From the NCBI GenBank assembly GCA_902801205.1, contig CADCHE010000006.1, forward strand, positions 186,001 through 250,000: a stretch of DNA of 64,000 nt, given 5' to 3'. The notes under the pieces are model-generated. The model was not told where the DNA came from. It worked only from the letters and a program-made list of their open reading frames with translations, and made no database searches. This DNA comes from an uncultured Bacteroidia bacterium. Its GTDB lineage: Bacteria; Bacteroidota; Bacteroidia; Bacteroidales; UBA932. The position numbers were made by a program, and so were the translations under genes. This document shows, in pieces, positions 44,631-50,960 of the stretch (the stretch's first letter is position 1; each line of letters starts with the position of its first letter).

Positions 44631-44745
44631 TGTCTCGTATTCATACCTTAAGAACCTCAATATTTCCGGAGACAAACCATTTAAGAACGACAAATGTGTG
44701 GTTAGGCGCGGACTTATCGTCACTTCTTCGAGAATCATCAAATAG
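44590..44745 (+). pseudogene. Fragment of a paralogue of the 77-residue island gene
   Basis: Read in the frame ending at TAG 44743-44745, the DNA encodes VSYSYLKNLNISGDKPFKND and then a tail ending RRGLIVTSSR, close to the C-terminal half of the protein at 43813-44046. No start codon or N-terminal half is present; the first part comes from the 42-bp repeat. It is therefore a remnant, perhaps left by recombination between cassettes. Confidence 0.7.
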
Positions 44746-44752
44746 AATCACT

Positions 44753-45586
44753 ATGGTAAGGTTGTTCGCACGAGTTTTGGTATGCCTGTCATTGGTTCTG
44801 CTCTCGGGTATCGTAGAGGCACAGGTTCTTCGGCAGTATACCGTTGAAACGGCTTTAGCAGATTTGGAAAAAGGTACAGCGGATTTAATCTTGGTCGGCG
44901 GTATCGCACCGATAGTCTATACCGGACAAGAAAGGTTTAAGGAGAAGTATGGAATTGGATACAACGATTTCGGCGACCTTCCGGCGTGTTCGGATGAAGA
45001 AATGATAGCATACAATGCCGTGCTTTTTTCTTGGTTGTATGACCACTACGGTTTGGAATGGCTCAACGATGTGCGGAGCGATGTTGAAGGGTTGCGTGAG
45101 TGGAAAAAGAATAAAACATCCCTGCAGGGCTTTCTTGATGGGCAGGGTTATTCATTTAATGATACGGACGAGATTAGTTTTGATAGAGATGCCTTGATTG
45201 TAGTCGATGGGATTGTATGGAAACTTCAGGATGAGTTCCGGGAACTTCTTGATTCCACCAATGTGACGCTTGCTAAGGTTTTGGATTATACTCAATTCAT
45301 TTCTATGCAGGACATTGAATCCATCCAACTAATCAACAAATCGGATTTCCCGTGGTGTGCGCCGCCAAAAGACATAGTACTCATCCGCACAAAAAAGGAG
45401 AGTGCAATCAAGTCTTTTATTCTTAACGGAAAGATAAAACAACGGCATCGTGGCATTTCTCTAGGCAATTTATTAATGGATGAAGCGGCACTAAAAAGAC
45501 AGATTCAAGAGCAGTGGAGAATCAATCCGAAAAGAATCACGGGTCTTACAGTTGAAGGAAAGAGCATCAGCATTACCACTAAATAG
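44753..45586 (+). CDS. Secreted protein with TonB-plug-like segment
   Basis: The 277-residue precursor has a signal peptide (RLFARVLVCLSLVLLSGIVEAQ). The middle region has FKEKYGIGYNDFGDLPACS and YNAVLFSWLYDHYGLEWLND. Near residue 190 the sequence SMQDIESIQLINKSDF....KDIVLIRTK resembles the strand pattern of the TonB-receptor plug (DIESIEVLK...GVILITTK), seen also in some small Bacteroidota envelope proteins. No full barrel follows. The ATG at 44753 begins the signal peptide; the longer upstream frame runs through the repeat and fragment. The function is unknown. Confidence 0.65.
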   Translation: MVRLFARVLVCLSLVLLSGIVEAQVLRQYTVETALADLEKGTADLILVGGIAPIVYTGQERFKEKYGIGYNDFGDLPACSDEEMIAYNAVLFSWLYDHYGLEWLNDVRSDVEGLREWKKNKTSLQGFLDGQGYSFNDTDEISFDRDALIVVDGIVWKLQDEFRELLDSTNVTLAKVLDYTQFISMQDIESIQLINKSDFPWCAPPKDIVLIRTKKESAIKSFILNGKIKQRHRGISLGNLLMDEAALKRQIQEQWRINPKRITGLTVEGKSISITTK

Positions 45587-45587
45587 A

Positions 45588-45629
45588 TTTAATACAAAAT
45601 GATAAAGTCGAGCGCTACCCTAGTCCCGG
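45588..45629 (+). repeat. 42-bp direct repeat, copy B
   Basis: This is the second copy of the sequence at 44589-44630 (one mismatch), starting one base after the stop of the 277-residue gene. Confidence 0.85.
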
Positions 45630-45865
45630 GGAGGCGTTTTTCGATGTTAAAATGACACATTTGGGAATTGGCACATTCACCCATTCCGAGAAATCGTTGA
45701 CGTCCCTATCATTGAATTGCGGTTTAATATCAATTTGATCAAACGGTACGGCATCTGGTTCATCGACTGAAATGGTATCTGAAACCTCTGTATCAACCCC
45801 AGTTCTTGGTGATAACATGCAAACACAAAAACCAGCAAAACCGGGATTGCGATGAATTTCTTCAA
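45615..45865 (-). pseudogene. Broken TonB-like lipoprotein gene
   Basis: On the minus strand one frame encodes a lipoprotein signal (KKFIAIPVLLVFVFACYHQ) and a second frame continues with PFDQIDIKPQFNDRDVNDF and SEWVNVPIPK, which resembles the start of a TonB C-terminal domain. A frameshift near 45815 separates the two, no ATG starts the first frame, and the rest of the TonB domain is missing at the 42-bp repeat. The stretch 45587-45932 otherwise holds only the repeat and the antitoxin promoter. Confidence 0.5.
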
Positions 45866-45882
45866 CAGCCTTGTAAAAAAAA

Positions 45883-45931
45883 TTGTTTTTGTTATAATAT
45901 TGTTATACATTTGTAATATAAAATATAACAA
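45883..45931 (+). promoter_or_regulatory. Promoter and likely operator of the toxin-antitoxin pair
   Basis: TTG at 45883-45885, 20 bases, then TACATTTG at 45906-45913 form a promoter. A perfect inverted repeat, TTGTTATA at 45900-45907 and TATAACAA at 45924-45931, encloses the -7 box and reaches to the antitoxin ATG, as expected for autoregulation by the antitoxin. Confidence 0.6.
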
Positions 45932-45932
45932 A

Positions 45933-46181
45933 ATGATTGGATCATCTGTAACAAAGGTACAAACCGCCTTCCGATTAAATAAGGATTTAATTCATCGTCT
46001 GAAAATGAAGGCGAAAAAGGAAAACAGGAGCCTCAACAACTATGTTGAGACTGTCCTGATGGACATCGCTTATAATGAACCTAACGATGAAACAATAGCG
46101 GCCATTGAAGAGGCTCGTTCCGGGAAGCCGATGAATAAACTTGACGTGGATAGCTTGGAGGGATTTGTGGCTGAATTGTAA
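45933..46181 (+). CDS. Antitoxin (ribbon-helix-helix type)
   Basis: The 82-residue protein starts with a strand and two helices (VQTAFRLNKDLIHRLKMKAK, NRSLNNYVETVLMDIA) as in ribbon-helix-helix DNA-binding proteins. Its acidic C-terminal tail (NEPNDETIAAIEEA...LEGFVAEL) would wrap the toxin. It overlaps or abuts a YafQ/RelE-type toxin gene, and an inverted repeat covers its promoter. The ATG at 45933 follows the promoter; the upstream extension of the frame is rejected. Confidence 0.82.
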   Translation: MIGSSVTKVQTAFRLNKDLIHRLKMKAKKENRSLNNYVETVLMDIAYNEPNDETIAAIEEARSGKPMNKLDVDSLEGFVAEL

Positions 46182-46455
46182 TATATGGGAAATTGTCTAT
46201 TCTACAAGGTTTAAGAAGGACTTGAAGCGATATAAGGGGCAACCTGATAGAATAAAAGATCTCAAGGCCGTGCTTCAGCAACTTCGGGATAATGGCAAAG
46301 TTGACGCATCCTATAAGCCACACAGACTCAGCGGTGAATACAATGATTGTATGGAATGCCACGTCCAGAACGATTTCCTTTTAATCTGGATTGATGAATC
46401 CCTGCACCAGATTAAACTGGTCAGATTAGGTTCACATTCGGACCTCTTTAAATAA
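46165..46455 (+). CDS. Toxin of the RelE/YafQ family (mRNA interferase)
   Basis: The product has the core of YafQ-like toxins: EIVYSTRFKKDLKRYKGQ, KPHRLSGEYNDCMECHVQ and FLLIWIDE..HQIKLVRLGSHSDLF, the last with the conserved Gly-Ser/Thr-His-Ser/Ala-Asp-Leu-Phe end including the catalytic His. The family normally starts right before the first Glu-Ile, but there is no ATG or GTG in this frame. The nearest usable starts are TTG at 46165 or CTG at 46171, both inside the antitoxin gene. The start given is thus a guess, and weak initiation could limit toxin output. Confidence 0.78.
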   Translation: MWLNCNIWEIVYSTRFKKDLKRYKGQPDRIKDLKAVLQQLRDNGKVDASYKPHRLSGEYNDCMECHVQNDFLLIWIDESLHQIKLVRLGSHSDLFK

Positions 46456-46749
46456 TGGCTTAAGCCACTCCTGATTCTCGACAATGAACTTGACAACTTT
46501 GAGGAAATCCTGCCACAGGTTCAACATTTCGCTGTTTTCGGGAGCCAAAGCGGACAAATCGGTAAAATTATCGGTTTGTCCTTTTTCTTTTTCTCCGCAA
46601 CTCCCTGATAGCAAGCTGTATGTAAAGAGGAACTCGTTCTTGGAAAGAGGTTCAATATGATTGAGAATCTTTAGGAATTGCTCTAACCCTGTCCTCCCAT
46701 TGCTTCGTATCGGAATAGTAATATATCCCTTCACCGAGCACTGTTCCAA
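46432..46749 (-). CDS. Open reading frame spanning the junction of the two island units
   Basis: The 105-codon minus-strand frame reads straight across the internal copy of the tRNA-derived repeat, giving EPLSKNEFLFTYSLLSG and then SEMLNLWQDFLKVVKFIVEN. The first part also appears on the minus strand beside tRNA-Asn (near 43680-43750), and the second beside the right-hand copy (47068-47172), but only here are they joined in one frame. The N-terminal 29 residues overlap another gene in a different frame, so the start is uncertain. No family is recognised. It may be the sequence of a circular or tandem junction and not a working gene. Confidence 0.4.
   Translation of the reverse strand: MEQCSVKGYITIPIRSNGRTGLEQFLKILNHIEPLSKNEFLFTYSLLSGSCGEKEKGQTDNFTDLSALAPENSEMLNLWQDFLKVVKFIVENQEWLKPLFKEVRM
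46454..46546 (+). repeat. Right-end repeat, copy 1
   Basis: About 92 bases, from AATGGCTTAAGCCACTCC to TTTTCGGGAGCC, align with 47099-47190 with roughly a dozen differences and one single-base gap. The repeat starts right at the toxin stop codon. Confidence 0.85.
46540..46658 (+). repeat. Left-end repeat, copy 2 (internal)
   Basis: GGGAGCCAAAGCGGACAAAT at 46540 repeats the tRNA-Asn end. The hairpin core then diverges, and the following 65 or so bases match copy 1 closely up to GGTTCAATAT. Confidence 0.85.
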
Positions 46750-47014
46750 ACCAGACCATATAATTCAAACTATCCACCTTCTCATAGCAAAACAACACTC
46801 CATCCTTGTCATCCATTATGTCGATGCGTATTGATTCGTCCAACCCGATACCTTCCAAAGAATCAGGCAACGAATCATTTGCGGCTCTATACTCTTCTAT
46901 TCTTTCTACAATTGTGTTACCTACTTTTATATTCTGTTCTGTGTATGAGCGAAGGCAGGATGAAAGTAGTAAAGCAGACAAAAAGAGTCCCGATATGGAG
47001 CATTTCTTTTTCAT
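46652..47014 (-). CDS. Small island lipoprotein
   Basis: The 120-residue precursor has a lipoprotein signal (SGLFLSALLLSSCLRS) and a small domain with VERIEEYRAANDSLPDSLEG and a later segment FCYEKVDSLNYMVWF, resembling a periplasmic domain that starts with a pseudopilin-like helix and Leu-Pro-Asp-Ser-Leu turn. No family name can be given. The ATG at 47014 is used because the signal begins there. It is the only clear cargo of the shorter island unit, and its last codon lies in the left-end repeat. Confidence 0.6.
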   Translation of the reverse strand: MKKKCSISGLFLSALLLSSCLRSYTEQNIKVGNTIVERIEEYRAANDSLPDSLEGIGLDESIRIDIMDDKDGVLFCYEKVDSLNYMVWFGTVLGEGIYYYSDTKQWEDRVRAIPKDSQSY

Positions 47015-47067
47015 ATGCGAAAGATAGGAAAAAGGTTGGTGGGTTCCAAAAAAGATGAGTGTAGCTA

Positions 47068-47172
47068 TCACTGTTTCATCTTATCGGTTTGCGCCAACAA
47101 TGGGTTCAGCCATTCATGATTGTCGTCAATGAAATCCACGACTTTGAGGAAATCCCGCCACAGGTTCAACAT
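47068..47172 (-). pseudogene. C-terminal fragment related to the junction-spanning frame
   Basis: The minus strand encodes MLNLWRDFLKVVDFIDDNHE and ends shortly after EWLNPLLAQTDKMKQ. It matches the end of the frame at 46432-46749, but a one-base deletion in the repeat (TTT in place of TTTT near 47180) breaks the link to the upstream part. The original start is missing. Confidence 0.55.
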
Positions 47173-47190
47173 TTCGCTGTTTCGGGAGCC
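47099..47190 (+). repeat. Right-end repeat, copy 2
   Basis: This is the second copy of the sequence at 46454-46546; it leads directly into the right-hand 47-bp att-like repeat. Confidence 0.85.
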
Positions 47191-47230
47191 AAAGCGGACA
47201 AATCATCGGAAACGACGGTTTGTCCGCTTT
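47184..47230 (+). repeat. 47-bp att-like repeat at the island's right border
   Basis: It is identical to 43632-43678, that is the last seven bases of tRNA-Asn before CA plus the whole terminator hairpin. After 47230 the sequence differs from both left-end copies, so this is the junction to the flank. Confidence 0.92.
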
Positions 47231-47246
47231 GTATTTAATGATGCAC

Positions 47247-47768
47247 TTATTCAATGCCCCATAAATGGTAGGATTCCATATCATTGACAATCATTTTCAA
47301 TAAGGCGGAATTGTAGTTTCCCCGTTTCATGCAATTGATATCAACAGGAAAGCTAAGAGAGGTCTTTTTATGGTCAATCTCCAATACTACTCCAAAAACA
47401 TCTCCATCCAATTCCATAGGGCAGTTCTGATAGATTTCTTCTTCTATATCCTCATAAGATAACTCAGTTAATTGAATGGGCCCTGTTCGTTGAAATGATT
47501 GTTTTTCTCTGACTCTTCCCTTCGTAAGCCTGTAAATCACTATTTTATCCTTTTCATATGTCCATACAGTTGAAAAGGTTGCATATGAAGAAGACATGTA
47601 AAATGCGTTCTTGTTATTATGATAAAGAGCATTCACAATCTTTTCCGTTTGATTGTGATTTACCTTGACAGAATGCATCGTGGAACAAGACACGGATAAA
47701 CTCATCGCAGCAAGGAGAGCGACCCAATAGCGGAGAAGACTATTTTTGTACACTTGAATGTCTAACAT
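47247..47768 (-). CDS. Lipoprotein of unknown function beside the island
   Basis: The 173-residue precursor has a lipoprotein signal (ALLAAMSLSVSCSTMHS) and a domain with VNHNQTEKIVNALYHN and SFPVDINCMKRGNYNSALLK near the end. The ATG at 47768 starts the signal, and a TATATTTG box lies 19 bases upstream on the same strand. Its base composition is as AT-rich as the island, so it too may be acquired. No family is recognised. Confidence 0.65.
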   Translation of the reverse strand: MLDIQVYKNSLLRYWVALLAAMSLSVSCSTMHSVKVNHNQTEKIVNALYHNNKNAFYMSSSYATFSTVWTYEKDKIVIYRLTKGRVREKQSFQRTGPIQLTELSYEDIEEEIYQNCPMELDGDVFGVVLEIDHKKTSLSFPVDINCMKRGNYNSALLKMIVNDMESYHLWGIE

Positions 47769-48047
47769 AGATAATACGAATGGATTCAAATATACGAAAA
47801 AAAGGCATTCTACCCATTCCCCATCCTTTTCCCCGATTCGTACCATCAATGGACGCAACCACTCGCCGGTACGGACCCGAACGCCAAAACAACCTTATCC
47901 ATGGGCTTCCGTGTCGAGGAAGATGAAAAAGAGAAGCACGAACGAAATCATACACAGAATGCAGGCTGGAGTGGTTTTCTTCCCGACAGCCTGCATTTTC
48001 AATTCCGAAGAAGCGCCAAGATCTGGGGGCTGCTTTACAGGCAGCTC
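47769..48047. other. Non-coding interval with a long inverted repeat
   Basis: No supported gene is seen. The TATATTTG promoter box of the 173-residue lipoprotein lies at 47787-47794 (minus). An 11-bp perfect inverted repeat, AATGCAGGCTG at 47958-47968 and CAGCCTGCATT at 47987-47997, could be a weak terminator of the gene at 48048-49181. Open frames in the rest lack starts or family-like features. Confidence 0.5.
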
Positions 48048-49181
48048 CTACGGCTTCAGCATGACGTCGCCGGTGACGGCATCGATGTACACCGTCCGGG
48101 TTTTGTCGCCCTGGAACGCGTACTGGGGATGTTCCAGTGCGGGATCGGTCGGCCAGCAGAGGGTTACGTAGGGGGTGTCGGCATCCGTCACGCCGGACAT
48201 CTTCATGGCATAGAGGGCATCATCCACGCTCATGACTTCGTCGATGGCGTCGGGACCGATGACTTTACCGCCCGTCCAAGGCGTCGTCGTCACTTCGGCC
48301 TCCGTCGTGAGGTCGTTGATGGAACCGTGGACGAGGTCGCGCATGCCGCGGACGATGTAGTCGGAGGTGATGGCGCCTTCCGCCGGGACGTAGAACAAAT
48401 AGATGACGTTTTTGGCGAAGAGCTCGCCAGCGGGCCGGGAGTTGGCCGGCGCATTCAATTCGTATTGCACCTCGACCATATGCCTGCCAATATCCAGTTG
48501 GAAACCAAGGATTTGGTCCGCCCAATACATGGAGAGCAGCTGGCCGTAGTCGTTGACCAGATAGCCGGCCGTGCTTCCCGACTCGGCCGGCATCTCCAGC
48601 GCGGAGACAGCACCGGTCTTGGAATCCACGAAAATATGCTTGTCGCGTCCGGCAGATCCACCAATGACATACTGCGGATTCTCCCAGGCCGGCCAGAGGG
48701 GCTTGCGGAGGGTGACATAGGCTGAATTGAGCCCGTCGCTTCCCGCCGCCTCCGGGTCATTCTTCGCATTCCGGAGCGCCTGCTCCAACGAGATGCCGAG
48801 TGACTTCATCTCCGATTCCGGAACCTGTTTGTCGCCCACCCAGGGCGTGTCGACGGAATAATAGTCCATCTGGGTTTCGCCGGTGGTGAAGTCGCGTGTC
48901 AGGGTAAAGATCCGGCTCGCGCCTTCCAGCCATGCGTAGCAGATGGTCTGAACGGATTCCGCCTTCAGCTCGTCGGCGCCGGCTTCGGAAATGGGTTTGT
49001 TGAGGACGAACCGGGCTTCGACGAAGCGGTTCTTGGCTTCGGGATAGCGGAGGGCCAGCGAAGCATAGTCCTCCATGACATAGTCGTAATAGGTTTTCTC
49101 TTTCACTGGCTCATCCTTCTTGCAGGAGCTTGCGATCATCAGCCCGCACGCAAAAAGGGCGGCAAAAAGAATCCGTTTCAT
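48048..49181 (-). CDS. Lipoprotein with PepSY-like repeats
   Basis: The 377-residue precursor has a lipoprotein signal (LFACGLMIASSCKKDE). Two segments, YVIGGSAGRDKHIFVDSKTG and YAFQGDKTRTVYIDAVTGDV, show the strand-turn-strand pattern ending in Asp-x-x-Thr-Gly that marks PepSY-type domains. The region between may hold a third, weaker one. PepSY domains often inhibit proteases or sit in envelope proteins, but no role can be assigned. The promoter at 49213-49243 matches the consensus. GC content is back to the level of the main chromosome. Confidence 0.68.
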   Translation of the reverse strand: MKRILFAALFACGLMIASSCKKDEPVKEKTYYDYVMEDYASLALRYPEAKNRFVEARFVLNKPISEAGADELKAESVQTICYAWLEGASRIFTLTRDFTTGETQMDYYSVDTPWVGDKQVPESEMKSLGISLEQALRNAKNDPEAAGSDGLNSAYVTLRKPLWPAWENPQYVIGGSAGRDKHIFVDSKTGAVSALEMPAESGSTAGYLVNDYGQLLSMYWADQILGFQLDIGRHMVEVQYELNAPANSRPAGELFAKNVIYLFYVPAEGAITSDYIVRGMRDLVHGSINDLTTEAEVTTTPWTGGKVIGPDAIDEVMSVDDALYAMKMSGVTDADTPYVTLCWPTDPALEHPQYAFQGDKTRTVYIDAVTGDVMLKP

Positions 49182-49212
49182 AATCTGTCTTGTTGTATGA
49201 TACACCAAGGCA

Positions 49213-49243
49213 CAAAAATAGGGGATAAATGGATTTCTTCCAA
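49213..49243 (-). promoter_or_regulatory. Promoter of the PepSY-like lipoprotein gene
   Basis: On the minus strand TTG (49243-49241), 20 bases, then TATTTTTG (49220-49213) match the -33/-7 pattern, 31 bases before the ATG. Confidence 0.65.
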
Positions 49244-49280
49244 CTATTTTACTAGAAATCAAGTATTTCTGCTTTTGACT

Positions 49281-49580
49281 TTACTCGATCCAACGACCGA
49301 GATCAACACCTGTGCCCTCCGGGATGCCGGGTGGAGGGGCCGCGGCCGTGTCGGACGGATAGTACAATGCTGTGCCGGAGGACGCGCTGGTGCGTATCGC
49401 CACGGCGTCACCGTCCTGGTAGGTTTCGACCGAGGATACGATGGGCATCGTGCACAGGTGCCAGTGACCGCCCCAATGCCCGTATCGGACCGGGATCCGT
49501 CGTGAAAGGCGTTCCGCGCGCGACTCGTCGGGGTCGTCGAAATACTGACCGCTACGGTTCCCCTTCTTCTGCGTAACGCC
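49281..49580 (-). pseudogene. Open frame without a start, in frame after an upstream TGA
   Basis: After the TGA stop of the 168-residue gene at 49581, the same frame stays open for 99 codons and reads like protein (GQYFDDPDESRAERLSRR, then YGHWGGHWHLCTMPIVSSVE) up to a TAA at 49281-49283. No start codon precedes the bulk of it; the only ATG would give about 55 residues. It may be the remains of a separate gene, or a former extension cut by a point mutation. Confidence 0.4.
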
Positions 49581-50087
49581 TCACAAGTAGTTGGAAATGA
49601 GCGCTTTGATTTCGTTCGTCATATACAGGACTTCCCGGTCCGGCTCCGTTAGGAAGGGAATGAAGGTCCTTCCGCCCAGGATGTTCTTCGTGTCGTTGAT
49701 AAAAAATCCTCCGGCAGGGGGATGCCCGCTGTGGGAACAGTGCTCGACGAGTGCCGGCAGGACGATGAATTCAGCAGAGTCCGGATGGGGGGCTGAGCGG
49801 AAAGCGGCTTCGAATAACTCCGTACACCGGTCTGCCCGGCAATGGCTCCGCAACCGGCGTGACCATTCCTGCCAATCTTCGAAGAAGCAGTCGATGTTTC
49901 CGTCTGTCAGGGAATCTGGCAGGAACGTCAGCGGCACCGGCGGCGTGAAATCCAGGGAGTCCCGGTAGATTTCATAAGGGCTCGGCCCCCGGGGACAAAT
50001 GAACCAGACCGACGACAAACCCGCCGTCAGCAGGATGGTCAGCAGCGCGGGGATGACGTAAAACGGGATGCCGGCGGATCTTCTCAT
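49581..50087 (-). CDS. Single-pass membrane protein of unknown function
   Basis: The 168-residue protein has a basic start (MRRSAG), one membrane segment at about 8-30 (FYVIPALLTILLTAGLSSVWF) and a soluble domain with two cysteine pairs (HCRADRC, EHCSHSGH). The ATG at 50087 is preferred; the open frame continues upstream into the 3' end of the next gene. It follows the sugar-isomerase-like gene by 14 bases. No family is recognised, and the frame goes on after its stop codon (see 49281-49580). Confidence 0.55.
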   Translation of the reverse strand: MRRSAGIPFYVIPALLTILLTAGLSSVWFICPRGPSPYEIYRDSLDFTPPVPLTFLPDSLTDGNIDCFFEDWQEWSRRLRSHCRADRCTELFEAAFRSAPHPDSAEFIVLPALVEHCSHSGHPPAGGFFINDTKNILGGRTFIPFLTEPDREVLYMTNEIKALISNYL

Positions 50088-50101
50088 GGGGGAAGGGCTT
50101 T

Positions 50102-50956
50102 CTACCGGAAGAGACGGGTGGAAAGGCTGTCGAAGCAGGCGATGCAGCGGCGGATGTCCGGGACCGAATCGTCCCAATTGTACTCATACTCGATGGCGAA
50201 ATACCCCTGGAAGCCCTGCTCCTTGAGGATCTGCAGCATGCCGGGAACGTCCAGCGTCCCCGTCCCCCAGACGACGTCGTGCGGACCGCCTTCCGCCGTC
50301 TCGGGCGCGATGTCCTTGAAGTGCAGGGAAAGGATCCGCCCGTCCAGTTTCCGCAGGCAGTCCAGCTGGTCCAGTCCGCACCGCTTCCAGTGGCCGACGT
50401 CGGCGCAGGAGCCCAGCCGTTCCGACCGGCCGGAGACGGCTTTCAGGAGGCTGTCGGGCGTCCAGTAGGTCGACGGGCGCGGGTGGTTGTGCACCGCCAC
50501 GGCGACGCCGTACTCCTTCGAGAGCCGCTCGACGAGGTCCCAGTCCTGCATCGCGGGCTCGGCGGAGATGTATTCCAAGCCCATCGCGCGGGCGAACGCG
50601 AACTCCTGTTCCCACTGCGAAGCGCCGGCGGCGACGAAGACGCCCGAACCGACGATCTTCACGCCCTTTTCCGCCGCCAGGTCAAGGATTTCCCGGCGTG
50701 TCGCCTCGTCCATCCCGAAACCGAACACCTGGTCGCCCCAGCGCTCGCCGAGCCGGTGTCCCGGGAAGGCTTCGATGTACTTCACGCCTAGGCCGGCGGT
50801 CTTCTCGAGCGCCTCTTCGAACGTGAACTTGTGGAAAGTGTACGACTGCACGGCCAGTTTCCAGCCGTGGCGTTCGGCGGCGGACGGCTTCGGTCCGCAG
50901 CCGATGACGGCCGCCGCCACCGCGGCGGCCGCCAGGATGCGGCAGAAGGTCTTCAT
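50102..50956 (-). CDS. Sugar phosphate isomerase/epimerase-like TIM-barrel lipoprotein
   Basis: The 284-residue protein has a lipoprotein signal (ILAAAAVAAAVIGCGPK) and an AP-endonuclease-2/xylose-isomerase-like TIM barrel. Motifs include LAVQSYTFHKFTFEEAL, the metal-site segments VAVHNHPRP, GSCADVGHW and SLHFKDI, and the last strand YFAIEYEYNWDD. Such enzymes isomerise or epimerise keto-sugars. It follows a Tat-exported Gfo/Idh/MocA gene by only a few bases, so both may work on oxidised sugars in the periplasm. ATGs at 50968 and 50956 are both possible. Confidence 0.83.
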   Translation of the reverse strand: MKTFCRILAAAAVAAAVIGCGPKPSAAERHGWKLAVQSYTFHKFTFEEALEKTAGLGVKYIEAFPGHRLGERWGDQVFGFGMDEATRREILDLAAEKGVKIVGSGVFVAAGASQWEQEFAFARAMGLEYISAEPAMQDWDLVERLSKEYGVAVAVHNHPRPSTYWTPDSLLKAVSGRSERLGSCADVGHWKRCGLDQLDCLRKLDGRILSLHFKDIAPETAEGGPHDVVWGTGTLDVPGMLQILKEQGFQGYFAIEYEYNWDDSVPDIRRCIACFDSLSTRLFR

Positions 50957-50960
50957 CAGG

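Larger units (their letters stand above)
43632..47230 (+). mobile_element. tRNA-Asn-associated genomic island of two tandem cassette-like units
   Basis: The segment starts with the tRNA-Asn 3' end and terminator (43632-43678) and ends with an exact 47-bp copy (47184-47230). A third, partly diverged copy lies inside at 46540. Left ends 43632-43750 and 46540-46658 resemble each other, and right ends 46454-46546 and 47099-47190 resemble each other. This fits two units in tandem (about 2.9 kb and 0.64 kb). The DNA is visibly more AT-rich than both flanks. The cargo is small lipoproteins, a toxin-antitoxin pair and broken genes. No integrase or transposase is seen, so the element is either mobilised in trans or a remnant. 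Confidence 0.7.

Noticed and set aside
46141..46170. The TTG at 46141 as the toxin start
   Set aside because: It would add about 15 residues with no match to YafQ/RelE toxins and lies deep in the antitoxin gene; the later TTG or CTG is closer to the family start.
49581..49583. The TGA considered as a selenocysteine codon
   Set aside because: No selenoprotein family is recognised and no clear SECIS-like hairpin is seen right after the codon.
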